Assembly: GCA_905221605.1 (NCBI GenBank)
Contig: CAJNDS010000429.1
Location: forward strand, 1 to 64,000
Origin: Symbiodinium natans
Taxonomy: Eukaryota > Sar > Dinophyceae > Suessiales > Symbiodiniaceae
DNA: 64,000 nt
Direction of reading: 5' to 3'
Shown piece by piece: positions 31,319 through 40,990 of this stretch (its first letter is position 1; the number at the start of each line of letters is the position of its first letter). A model generated the notes under the pieces. It saw nothing but the letters and a program-made list of their open reading frames with translations. It searched no databases and was not told where the DNA came from. The translations under genes were made by a program, and so were the position numbers.

Positions 31319-31955
31319 TGGTCTACTCCGACTTCGCTCCAGCGGAGTGGATGTACCTGACACCTCAGGCTACCTTTGAAGACCTGAAAGTCACTTGGAT
31401 GAAACTCTTGTTCTTTCATAAAATGCCATATAGTTAGATAGTTCAACGCATTGCCATCCAAGAACATATGGACTCGCCGGTATGGACATGAACGGGCGCA
31501 CCGCTGCTTTGTGGAAGTTCGCCAGTTTCGAGTGACAAAGGCTCGGCTCGGTCCAAGCAATCGATCCAACAAAACCGCCTGAATGAACATTACGCAATGC
31601 CACCTGTGTGCAGGAGATGAATGTGTTGCAGACACTCATGAAGCACCAGACCGGCGAAGTCAAAATTCGCCATCACATGTGGCAAGGGCCACGCTTCTCA
31701 CCCGGAGCACGGCTATGAACCTAGCCTCTCAACACAGCACTGGACCAAGCTGCTCAAAAGAGTTCGACGTATTTTGGGTTTGAAAACCGTCGAGAGTTCC
31801 AGGCTTCTCTTGTGTTGACATCTTTCGACATAACAGACTTCATTTTGTGTTAAATCTTGCAAGTATGTCAAGAATGCGGTTACAGCGCTGCCCTCAAGAC
31901 AGTTCGTTCGAGCTGTGTGAAGAACCAAAGACCTTCAGGAGTCCCTGGCAATCCT
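31319..31955. other. Unique stretch next to segment A
   Basis: Contains minus-strand open frames without convincing starts. The best is 31713-31928 (CLEGSAVTAFLTYLQDLTQ, acidic/helical), opening at TTG. 31319-31643 is the part deleted from segment A copy 2. No recognised gene. Confidence 0.4.
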
Positions 31956-32088
31956 TTACACCCGAATCCTCCAGGTTTCACCTCCTTTAGGCCACGTGAG
32001 AGCTCCAGGTTTCACCTCTTAGGCTTTCCCAAGCTTTACCTCCTTTAGGCACCCCCCCAAAAGCTCCAGGCTTAACCTCCTTTAGGCC
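31956..32088. repeat. Short 34-bp satellite patch
   Basis: Four or five degenerate units with the same variant order as patches at 36360, 37318 and 40440 (CCACGTG, CTTTCCCAAGCTTTACC). Confidence 0.85.
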
Positions 32089-32400
32089 CCACAGAAGTGA
32101 AAACCTCTTCAGGCCGCTTGAAAGGAATTTGTTTCGCCTATCCTGCAGTATATAAACATTGTCATAAACAGCCTTGTCCTAGTAGCTCCAAAGCAACACA
32201 AAGTAGTCCAACTGCGTGGCCGTCAGCTGGAATGCAACAGTGTAGACTCACACAACACACACAGGCTCGAAGGCAGATTGTGAATCAAAGCCACCGCCTG
32301 CTGTCACAGCAATTTCGGAGTGTGGCCTGGTTGTTTGGCAGTTCTTCCTTCAAGTCGGCACTAACCATACTTTGATACACATAAAGAAATCAACAAACCT
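32089..32400 (+). repeat. Segment B copy 1
   Basis: 312-bp unique module, almost identical to 43781-44092. It begins with one member of the TTTGTTC family (GAATTTGTTTCGCCTATCC) and contains GTATATAAACATTG. A plus frame of 92 codons (GRLKGICFAYPAVYKHCHK) spans it in both copies; of the three base changes I saw inside, two change residues. Probably a mobile or recombined fragment rather than a gene. Confidence 0.7.
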
Positions 32401-34041
32401 CCTTTAGGCGCCCCGAGAGCTCCAGGTTTCACCTCCTTTAGGCCCCCCGACGTTAGGCCCCCCGAGAGCTCCAGGTTTCAGCTCCTTATTTTTGACAGCT
32501 CCAGGTTTCACCTGCTTTAGCCCGGCTTCAGCTCCTTTAGGCCTCCCGAGAGCTCCAGGCTTCACCTCCTTGAGAGCTCCAGGTTTCACCTCCTTTAGGC
32601 CCCCCCCAAGAGCTCCAGGTTTCACCTCCTTTAGGCCCCCCAAGAGCTCCAGGTTTCACTTCCTTTAGGCCCTCCAAGAGCTCCTAGGGCCTCGGAGAGC
32701 TCCAGGTTTCACCTCCTTTAGGCCCCCCGAGAGCTCCAGGTTTCACCTCCTTTAGGCCCCCCGAGAGCTCCAGGTTTCACCTCCTTTAGGCCCGGCGGAG
32801 AGCTCCAGGTTTCACCTCCTTTAGGCCCTTCCAGGAGCTCCAGGTTTCACCTCGTTTAGGCCTCCCAGGAGCTCAAGGTTTCACCTCCTTTAGCCCCCCC
32901 AAGAGCTCCAGGTTTCACCTCCTTTAGGCCCCCCCAAAACTCCAGGTTTCACCTCCTTTAGGCCCCCCCGAGAGCTCCAGGTTTCACCTCCTTTAGGCCC
33001 CCCCCAGAACTCCAGGTTTCACCTCCTTTAAGCCCCCCCAAGAGCTCCAGGTTTCACCTCCTTTAGGCTCCCCAAGAGCTCCAGGTTTCACCCTTTAGGA
33101 GCTCCAGGTTTCACCTCCTTTAGGCCCCCCGAGAGCTCCAGGTTTCACTTCCTTTAGGCCACCCCAAGAGCTCCAGGCTTCACCTCCTTTCGGCCCCCCC
33201 AAGAGCTCCAGGTTTCACCTCCTTTAGGCCCCCCAAATTCACCTTCTTTAGGCACCCCCGAGAGCTCCAAGTTTCACTTCCTTTAGCCTTCCCCTCCCGA
33301 AAGCTCCCGAAACTCCAGGCTCCACCGCCCCCGAGAGCTCGAGGTTTCACCTCCTTTAGGCACCCGAGAGCTCCAGGTTTCACCTCCTTTAGGCCCCCCC
33401 GAGAGCTCCAGGTTTCACTTCCTTTAGCCTTCCCCTCCCGAAAGCTCCCGAAACTCCAAACTCCACCGCCCCCGAGAGCTCGAGGTTTCACCTCCTTTAG
33501 GCTCCCCAAGAGCTCCAGGTTTCACCCTTTAGGAGCTCCAGGTTTCACCTCCTTTAAGCCCCCCGAGAGCTCCAGGTTTCACTTCCTTTAGGCCACCCCA
33601 AGAGCTCCAGGCTTCACCTCCTTTCGGCCCCCCCAAGAGCTCCAGGTTTCACCTCCTTTAGGCCCCCCAAATTCACCTTCTTTAGGGACCCCCGAGAGCT
33701 CCAAGTTTCACTTCCTTTAGCCTTCCCCTCCCGAAAGCTCCCGAAACTCCAGGCTCCACCGCCCCCGAGAGCTCGAGGTTTCACCTCCTTTAGGCACCCG
33801 AGAGCTCCAGGTTTCACTTCCTTTAGCGCCCCGACTCCCCCGAGAGTTCCAAGCAGTAGCTCCTTCAGAACTCCTTCAGAGTTTCCGAGAGCTCCAGTTT
33901 CACTTCCTTTAGAGCTGAGACCCCCGAAAGCTCCAGGCTTTACCTTCTTTTAGGGCACCCGAAGGCTGTAGGCTTCTCCTCCTTTAGGGCCCCCAAAAGC
34001 TTTAGACCCTCGAGAGCTCCAGGCTTCCCTTCCTTTAGGGC
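32401..34041. repeat. 34-bp satellite block with 434-bp higher-order repeat
   Basis: Satellite of unit 4. A composite of about 434 bp starting CTTTAGGCTCCCC is repeated at 33061 and 33495 with the same order of variant units. The last ~260 bp are the conserved unit end plus the start of unit 5. Confidence 0.9.
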
Positions 34042-34218
34042 TCACCCACAGCGATTCACTTGCTCCAAGGCTTCCAGCAGGGTTTCGGCTAATTTAGCGT
34101 ATGTCGCTCTTAGCAGCACATGACAGAATCCCAGTGCATGTGTTTTGCGGTGCCACGCTCGAGGCTTCAGCTGGTTTCGGGCTGTGAGCGTCAAATCCAA
34201 TAGTGCTTTGTGAGCAAT
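34042..34218 (-). pseudogene. Truncated core 1 (unit 5)
   Basis: First ~177 bp of core 1 (GATTCACTTGCTCCAAGGC to GTGAGCAATATT), then directly satellite. The 311-codon frame is absent. The break marks the right end of the tandem series. Confidence 0.85.
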
Positions 34219-34640
34219 ATTTTCACCTCCTTTAGGCCACCCGAGAGCTCCAGGCTTCACCGCCAGGCTTCACCTCCTTTACGCTCCCTAAGAGTTCCAG
34301 GTTTCACCTCCAGGTTTCACGCCCCCAGAGCTCAGGCTTCACCTCCTTTAGGGTCCCCGAGAGCTCCCCCGAGAGCTCCAGGTTTCACCTCTTTTCGGCG
34401 CCCCGAGAGCTCCAGGTTTCACTTCCTTTCGGCTTCCCGAACCTCGTTTAGGCCTTTGGAGAGATCCAGGCTTTACCTCCTTTAGGCCCCCCAAGAGCTC
34501 CAGCTTCCACCTCCTTTAAGCCCCCCGAGAGCTCCAGGTTTCACGCCCCCCCAGAGCTCCAGGCTTCACCTCCTTTAGGGTCCACGAGTCCCCCGAAAGC
34601 TCCAGGTTTCACCTCTGTTAGGCGCCCCGAGAGGTCCAGG
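34219..34640. repeat. 34-bp satellite block
   Basis: Irregular units with short internal joins. Confidence 0.9.
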
Positions 34641-34855
34641 TTTCCCGAAACCTATTAACCTTCCCCAGGCCCTCTAATGGGTAATCTATCACATCTTCGG
34701 CTGAAATCATGAGTGTCAAAGCAAACGTGTTCCGTCAGCCCTTTCGCTCACAGCTATATCAGCTATCAGAGAGACTATAGATCATGGCCTTCGTCCCAAG
34801 GCAAGTCAAGAAGAATTCCTCAATTGTTAGAACACTTCACAACTTGCTTCTGCTC
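34641..34855. other. Unique stretch before segment C
   Basis: Short plus frame 34713-34904 (basic, Ser/Lys rich) without support. Nothing else seen. Confidence 0.4.
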
Positions 34856-35405
34856 AGGAAAGAAACGATCAAGACAAGTTCCAAAAAGCAGGCGCAGAAC
34901 ATGACTCACAGCATGCAGCATGCAACGCATTCCTGCTGATCAGGCCATAAGAAAGCTGCATTTGCTGCACGCCGAGTTCAGTGGCACGGAACCTTGGCGA
35001 CTCATCCAGCTTGCCACCTCCTCAGATTCCGCTTCAAAATAAAATAGATTTGCAAGAGAGCATGACCTAAGCGTCAGGCATTGAAGACAGCCACATCGTC
35101 AGAGACCGCGTACAAAGAACTACTGCGGGAGAATGAGAGGCGCGTTCCCACGCATGCCTGACTCCACTTCCATTGAATCCTGACCGCGCTGACAGGGAAA
35201 TTAAGGAAGCTGCGAAGAAGCTTAGAAAGCGACCGTCCGAAGCTCATCTTATCCTCCAGTTCTACTCAAGGATAACATTTCACTAGCTCTGCAGCCTCAG
35301 GCAAAACGTGAGCTGGCAAGATCTTGCAATTTAAGACCTGCAGCAGTGTGTGCGCAGGCAAGGGAGAAAAACTTGTAGCGCACGTGCGCAGACACTGACT
35401 TTCTT
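34856..35405 (+). repeat. Segment C copy 1
   Basis: ~550-bp unique module repeated at 45538-46081. Contains a plus-strand exon-like frame (PDRADREIKEAAKKLRKRPS, then EAHLILQFYSRITFH and a TAG stop at about 35284) whose charged helical part is conserved in copy 2. There is one R/G change in the Lys/Arg helix and an indel (GCTGGCAA) after the stop. No domain recognised. Confidence 0.7.
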
Positions 35406-35890
35406 GAGGGCCTCCAGGCGCCTCCATTAAGATCACAAAGACAGAGGTTGCACCTCCTTCAGGGCGCCCTCCTCCAGAGCTTCCAGGTTTTACTCCTTCA
35501 GGTTTCCCCTTTAGCACCCCCCCCCCCCCCCCCAAAGCTTTTGGAGTTCGTCTAGGGTTCTCGAGACCTCCAGGCTTCACGTCCTTTAGCTTCCCTCAGA
35601 GTTCCAGGTTTCATCCGAGAGCTCCAGGCTTTACGTATCTTAGGCACCTGGCTTCACCTCCTTCGAGAGCTCCAGGTTTCACCTCCTTTAGGTTTCCCCA
35701 AGAGCTCAAAGCTTCACCTCCACAGAAGAGCTCCATGTTTTACATCCTTTAGTATTCCCCCGAAAGCTCCTTTAGCACCTCCTTCAGAGTCCTCGAGAGG
35801 TGCAGCCTTCACCTCCTTGAGAGCCCCGAAAGCCTCCCCAGGCTTCACATTTTCAAGAACATCCGAGAGTTCTAGGCTTCACCCCGTTTA
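35406..35890. repeat. Degenerate 34-bp satellite
   Basis: Follows the same order of variants as about 30480-30904, so it was copied together with segment A. Contains a C16-type run near 35520. Confidence 0.85.
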
Positions 35891-36359
35891 GGGCTGTGAG
35901 CATTACATCCAGCAGTTGCGCTTCTTCGTAGTTGTTTGCAGCAATGTGGCATATCTCTTCTTCAAAGGGTTTTGAATCAATGTTCGCGAGCCGTGGCCGT
36001 TGGAGCCGTTGACAGCTCTCAAAGCGAAACTTTTGACGCCGCAATTGCCTCCATGCCCCCCAGAGAGCTCCAGGCTTCACTTCCTTTAGGGTTTTGAGAG
36101 CTGCAGGATTCACCTCCTTAGGGCACCCCGACAGCTCCACCTCCGAGAGCTCCAGGCTTTCTCACTGCTTAATCTTCGTTTCTCTCGGGTCCTCAGAGAT
36201 CCTTATAGCCATGGACAGGCCGCGCTCTCAGCAGGACACCAGCGTGACATGTTCATACATACTGTTCACTTGATCTAAGAATGAACTTCTACTGGATCCA
36301 CCAGACCGGCGAAGTCAAAATTCGCCATCACATGTGGCAAGGGCCACGCTTCTCACCCG
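35891..36359 (-). pseudogene. Segment A copy 2, with internal deletion
   Basis: Matches 30905-31318, then jumps at GGATCC (36294-36299) to the counterpart of 31644, deleting about 325 bp, and ends at CTTCTCACCCG. The minus-strand IDSKPFEEEICHIAANNYEE part is intact. A 4-bp deletion upstream changes the frame relative to copy 1. Confidence 0.7.
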
Positions 36360-36965
36360 TTAGGCTTCCCGAATGCTCCAGGTTTCACCTCCTTTAGGCC
36401 ACGTGGAGAGCTCCAGGTTTCACCTCTTAGGCTTTCCCAAGCTTTACCTCCTTTAGGCTCCGGCCCCCCTCCCAAAAGCTCCAGGCTTCACCTCCTTTAG
36501 GCCACCCCAAAAGCTCCAGCCTTCACCTCCTTTAGGCCCCCCCCCAAAAGCTCCAGGCTTCACCTCCTTTAGGCCACCCCAAAAGCTCCAGGCTTCACCT
36601 CCTTTAGGCCCCCGAGACCTCAACCTCCTTTAGGCCCCCCGAGAGCTCCAGGCTTCACCTCCTAAAGTAGGCTTCACCTCCTTTCGGCCCTGGAGAGCTC
36701 CAGGTTTCATTTTGTTTTGGCCCCCGAGAGCTCCAGGTTTCACCTCCTTTAGGCTTCCCGAGAGCTCCAGGTTTCACCTCCTTTAGGCCTTCGAGAGCTC
36801 CAGGTTTCACCTCGTTTAGGCGCCCGCGAGCTCCAGGTTTCACCACCTTTAGGTCCCCCGAGAGCTCCAGGTTTCACCTCCTTTAGGCCCCCCCGAGAGC
36901 TCCAGGTTTCACTTCCTTTAGGCCCCCCGAAAGCTCCGGGTTTCACTTCCTTTAGGCCCCCCGAG
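36360..36965. repeat. 34-bp satellite block (duplicated)
   Basis: 36360-36754 is repeated almost exactly at 37318-37712, including the oddities CACCTCCTAAAGTAGGC and TTTCATTTTGTTTTGG. Confidence 0.9.
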
Positions 36966-37033
36966 ACCGGCGAAGTCAAAATTCGCCATCGCATGTGGCA
37001 AGGGCCACGCTTCTCACCCGGAGCACGGCTATG
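36966..37033. other. Segment A fragment, third copy
   Basis: Matches 31650-31717 (ACCGGCGAAGTCAAAATTCG to GAGCACGGCTATG) with one change. Joined directly to the fragment of the 39.4-kb gene that follows. Confidence 0.8.
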
Positions 37034-37035
37034 GC

Positions 37036-37260
37036 CTGCCAACGCAAGACGAGCTAACGCGATGAAAGATGGGTAATCGACCTATGAAGTACAGAGCACC
37101 TACTCTTCTGCACCGAACGCCTGTTTTGATGCGCTTCAACAGTTGCAAGTTTCACCTGCTTGGCTTCCATGCGAGAGATCCAGGTTTCACATACCTCGGC
37201 ACGCTTCGAAAATATGTATTTTGAGAGCTCCAGGTGTCACCTCCTTTTTAGATTCCCCGA
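37036..37260 (+). pseudogene. Orphan 3' end of the 39.4/41.0-kb gene
   Basis: Repeats the last codons and 3' flank of the gene at 40151 and 41697 (CTGCCAACGCAAGACGAGC onward). Here the donor-like GTAAGA is GCAAGA. Confidence 0.75.
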
Positions 37261-38000
37261 GAGCTTCAGGGTTTCACCTCCTCTAGGCACCCCGAGAGCT
37301 CCAGGGTTTCACCTTCTTTAGGCTTCCCGAATGCTCCAGGTTTCACCTCCTTTAGGCCACGTGGAGAGCTCCAGGTTTCACCTCTTAGGCTTTCCCAAGC
37401 TTTACCTCCTTTAGGCTCCGGCCCCCCTCCCAAAAGCTCCAGGCTTCACCTCCTTTAGGCCACCCCAAAAGCTCCAGCCTTCACCTCCTTTAGGCCCCCC
37501 CCCAAAAGCTCCAGGCTTCACCTCCTTTAGGCCACCCCAAAAGCTCCAGGCTTCACCTCCTTTAGGCCCCCGAGACCTCAACCTCCTTTAGGCCCCCCGA
37601 GAGCTCCAGGCTTCACCTCCTAAAGTAGGCTTCACCTCCTTTCGGCCCTGGAGAGCTCCAGGTTTCATTTTGTTTTGGCCCCCGAGAGCTCCAGGTTTCA
37701 CCTCCTTTAGGCCGAGCGAGAGCTCCAGGTTTCACCTCCTTTAGACCCCCGACTCCAGGCTTCACCTCCATTCACCTTCTTTAGGCCCCCCGAGAGCTCC
37801 AGGCTTCACCTCCTTTAGGCCCCCCGTAGAGCTCCAGGCTTCACCTCCTTTAGCTTCACCTCCTTCGGGCCCCCAGGCTTCACCTCCGGAAAGCTCCAGG
37901 CTTCACTTCCTTTAGAGCTCCAGGTTTCACCTCCTTGAGAGCTCCAGGTTTCACTTTTAAAGCCACCTCAGAGCTGCACATTTCACCTCCGAAGAGCCTT
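37261..38000. repeat. 34-bp satellite block
   Basis: Includes the second copy of the 395-bp satellite composite (37318-37712). Confidence 0.9.
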
Positions 38001-38430
38001 TCAGATTTTAGGCTTTGTTTTAGGCACCCTGTAAAAACCCCACCCTTTAGGGCGGGGACCCCTTCTCCTTTAAGGCGCTGCAGAGGTTTGGCCTCCTCTA
38101 GGCCGAAAAGGTCCAGACTTCGCCGCCTTCAGGTGCTTCACCTCGTTTGGGCCCTCGCCCCCCCAGAGCTTCAGGCTTCAACTTTCACTTGGACCATGCA
38201 GAGCCTCACCTTGTCTGTAAGGAGTAAGATCACTGCTTCCGCTTGCCAGAGATTAGCCCCTTATTCGGTTCAGAAGCAACCGATACTTTTGACTAGCTTT
38301 TAGGCTTACCAGCTTTGTCGAAACGTTAGTGCCCCAGTAAACGGGAAAACAGCATGGCAGCAACAAGCCTCGTGGAAGGCCCAGGCGCGCCGTGCCTTGG
38401 GCCCGCGGAATGCAACTGATATCGTCTAAA
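38001..38430. other. Unique stretch upstream of exon at 38.4 kb
   Basis: Low-complexity transition, then unique sequence. An ATG at 38353 (AGCATGGCAGC) opens 21 codons before a stop; it could be a first exon, but no join is demonstrated. Confidence 0.35.
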
Positions 38431-38893
38431 ACTATTAATAAGCGCACACCATTCCAGCCTTTGTAGCGGAGAGTTCGTCCTGACAGGCAAGCCGGCGTTG
38501 GTCCTGCAGGCGGAGCTCGTGTGGAACCGCCAGCACCGCGCTCCACAGGTCTACTACCGCACCTTGAGCGGTGCCGAGGTGGGTGAGATGGTGCACACCC
38601 CGAACTCGCTGCCAAATGGACGGTCAATTACCTGGGAACTCGTTTCGGAGATCGATGCGATCTGGATCGCTAAGGCGGAGGGCTTCGTCGAGAACTGGAG
38701 CGATCTTGTTCGTGTGGTGCTGCAGGGGGTACCTGCGCAACCTGACAGCCCGAATGCCATTCTCTGGAGTTTGGGGCGGTCCCCGAAGCGGCGACGCATC
38801 ACGCAAAAGACCTGCCCAGAGGAACAAAGGTTTCGTGACTGGCAGGCATATGTCGTGTCCAGACTGGATCCCACTCGCGCTCAATGTGAATGA
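38431..38893 (+). CDS. Exon-like frame, unknown protein
   Basis: Plus frame with no in-frame stop from just after a TGA at about 38410 to TGA at 38893. The densest protein-like part starts after acceptor-like GGTCCTGCAG (about 38509): AELVWNRQHRAPQVYYRTL, GRSITWELVSEIDAIWIAK, VENWSDLVRVVLQGV, and basic SPKRRRITQK. C- and G-ending codons are frequent. No in-frame ATG lies near the beginning, so this should be an internal or last exon. Family not recognised. It lies ~0.6 kb upstream of the duplicated gene at 39.4 kb on the same strand and could belong to it. Confidence 0.5.
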
Positions 38894-38924
38894 AAAGGGA
38901 TGCCGTAAATGATCCTTAGACTGC

Positions 38925-39335
38925 TTCAGCCTCCAGGCTTGACCTCCTTTAGACCCCTCTACGCTTCCAGGCTTAACTTTCTTAAACTCCTCCGCAAAAA
39001 TATTGTGCGATCTGTATGAAGAGACAAAGACCTCCAGGAGTCTCTCGCAACCGTCTCACACAAGAATTCTGTTCCGCCAGTATAAAGGCCAATCCAACCC
39101 TCTGCTAATTAAAGATGAAGGAGAGACCTCTTCACCTCCTTTAGGCCCCCGAGAGCTCAGGCTTCACCTCTTTTAGGGCCCCCCAAAAGCTCCAGGCTTC
39201 ACCTCCTTAAGGCCCCCAGGCTTCACCTCTTTTAGGCCCCCACAAGCTCCAGGCTTCACCTTCTTTAGGCCCCCCCAACAGGCTTCACCTCCTTTAGGCC
39301 TCCCACAAAGTTCCAGGCTGCACCTCCTTTGGTCC
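38925..39335. repeat. Degenerate 34-bp satellite and dispersed motif
   Basis: Mixed satellite. At about 39064 a TTTGTTC-family motif (GAATTCTGTTCCGCC) is followed by AATCCAACCCTCT and AATTAAAGATGAAGGA, a pair of strings found again at about 54156-54182. Confidence 0.75.
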
Positions 39336-39428
39336 CAAGTCGTGCTTATAGGCTTATAGGCTTGTAGGCCGCAAGGCGCATACCACGAGTTAGCATTATA
39401 AGGCATGATAAGATGGATGTGACAGGTC

Positions 39429-40175
39429 ATGCTCCGGTCACGATATCGGACAATCGCGTTGATCGCAGCGCTCCAGGCCTCGAGGTCCCCCCCATCCGAG
39501 CTAAACTGCCACTGTTCGACCATGTTCTTCAACGAGCGCAGCAAGGAGGTCTTCGAGTACACTGTCGTTCGCTGGGCCGGGGGCTTGCGGCGGGAGCACA
39601 TGGCGCAGCTGGCCAGGGTCGTGGCTGGCGTTGCAGCCGAAGCGTGGCGCCCCGTTCACGTCGGCAACGGCTTCGAAGTGGACGAGCCGGCCTTTTTCAA
39701 CGCGAGGCTGGGACCCCGGACGGCGTTCCAGTACCTGAACGAGTACCTCGCGTGGCCCTCGAAGGTCGGACCGGTGTCGCAGACCTTGGTGATCCGAAAG
39801 GTGCCCGCAACACCCCTTGTGTTGCAGTGTAGTCTGCGTGCACGGGGAATCACTCTGGAAGCCTCCTTCACCACGTTGAGCGGATCGAACCCCATGCCCT
39901 CGGCAAAATACATCAGCAGGCCCATTGTGCGCGTCCGGGACATTGCCCGCCAGACGCGCAATATGGCGCTCGCTTCGGGCCTCCTCCGGTCCACTCGCCA
40001 GCAGTTGCAGATCATCTTGGAGGGCTTCCACGCCTTGCCCGTGGACGATGCGGTGGTGTGGTCCGAACGAATCAGAACCCGACCCTCCAAAACGAGACTC
40101 ATCGGAAAGACCAACCTATCGAATGTCAACCTACGAGCCGTTCTGAGAGCTGCCTGCCAACGTAAGACGAGCTAA
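39429..40175 (+). CDS. Unknown protein, copy 1 of tandem gene
   Basis: 248 codons from ATG at 39429 (a second ATG at 39522, MFFNERSKEVFEY, may be the real start or lie within an exon). Recognisable stretches: VVRWAGGLRREHMAQLARVV, PRTAFQYLNEYLAWPSKVG, SKTRLIGKTNLSNVNLRAV. No known domain. Against copy 2 I counted 7 synonymous changes and 10 replacements, most of them conservative (Y/F, I/L, I/V, V/M, V/L twice, K/Q), as expected of a protein evolving under constraint on this strand. The last codons contain CAACGTAAGACG, a good splice donor (GT at 40162), so the written stop may be intronic. A minus-strand frame overlapping the 5' end (39340-39520) also looks protein-like. Confidence 0.55.
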   Translation: MLRSRYRTIALIAALQASRSPPSELNCHCSTMFFNERSKEVFEYTVVRWAGGLRREHMAQLARVVAGVAAEAWRPVHVGNGFEVDEPAFFNARLGPRTAFQYLNEYLAWPSKVGPVSQTLVIRKVPATPLVLQCSLRARGITLEASFTTLSGSNPMPSAKYISRPIVRVRDIARQTRNMALASGLLRSTRQQLQIILEGFHALPVDDAVVWSERIRTRPSKTRLIGKTNLSNVNLRAVLRAACQRKTS

Positions 40176-40920
40176 CGCGATGAAAGATGGGTAATCGACC
40201 TATGAAGTACAGAGCACCTACTCTGCACCGAATGCCTGTTTTGATGCGCTTCAACAGTTGCAAGTTTCACCTGCTTGGCTTCCATGCGAGAGATCCAGGT
40301 TTCACATACCTCGGCACGTTTCGAAAATATGTGTTTTGAGAGCTCCAGGTGTCACCTCCTTTTCAGACTCCCCGAGAGCTTCAGGGTTTCACCTCCTCTG
40401 GGCACCCCGAGAGCTCCAGGGTTTCACCTTCTTTAGGCTTCCCGAATGCTCCAGGTTTCACCTCCTTTAGGCCACATAAAGCTCCAGGTTTCACATCTTA
40501 GGCTTTCCCAAGCTTTACCGCCTTTAGGCACCCCCCCAAAAGCTCCAGGCTTAACCTCCTTTAGGCCCCCCCCCCAAAAAAAAAGCTCCAGGCTTCACCT
40601 CCCATAGGGCCCCCCGACAGCTCCAGGGTTGACCTCCTTTAGGCCCCCCGAGAGCTCTTTTAGGGCCCCCCAAAAGCTCCAAGCTTCACCTCCTTTAGGC
40701 CCCCAGGCTTCACTTCTTTTAGGCCCTCCCCAAGCTCCAGCTTCCCCTCTTTAGCCCCCCCACAAGCTCCAGGCTTCACCTTGTTTAGGCCCCCCCAAGA
40801 GCTCCCCTGCCCCAAACTTCACTTCCTTTAGCTTCACCTCCTTTAGGGCCACCCCCAAAAGCTCCAGGCTTCACCTCCTTTAGGCCCCCCCCAAAGTTCC
40901 AGGCTTGACCTCTTTTGGTC
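40176..40920. repeat. Gene 3' flank and 34-bp satellite
   Basis: 40176-40370 is the conserved 3' flank (also at 37060 and 41720). Satellite follows, with an A-rich C9/A10 junction at about 40570. Confidence 0.85.
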
Positions 40921-40990
40921 ACAAGTCGTGCTTATAGGCTTGTAGGCCGCGAGGCGCATACCACGAGTTAGCATTATAAGGCATTATAAG

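Larger units (their letters stand above)
3515..34218. repeat. Macrosatellite: tandem 5.5-6.5 kb units
   Basis: Using the pentamer GTTTC in the context CAGAGTTTCCGAGAG as a marker, units start at 3515, 16195, 21746, 27408 and 33881. Unit 1 is 5496 bp (3515-9010), followed by the retrotransposon. Unit 2 is 5551 bp, unit 3 is 5662 bp and unit 4 is 6473 bp. A fifth unit is broken off at 34218. Each complete unit holds core 1 (~1.28 kb), a ~0.3-0.4 kb satellite spacer, core 2 (~0.96 kb) and a long satellite block of 2.8-3 kb. Cores differ by only a handful of substitutions, so the length differences come mainly from satellite copy number. Unit 4 carries extra segments after core 2. Confidence 0.93.

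Noticed and set aside
32150..32165. GTATATAAAC as a TATA-box promoter (segment B)
   Set aside because: Lies in a duplicated fragment without a following gene, and dinoflagellates generally do not use a classical TATA box.
39501..40129. Minus-strand frames of 157-176 codons opposite the 39.4-kb gene
   Set aside because: Base changes between the gene copies are conservative in the plus frame; the minus frames are broken differently in the two copies.
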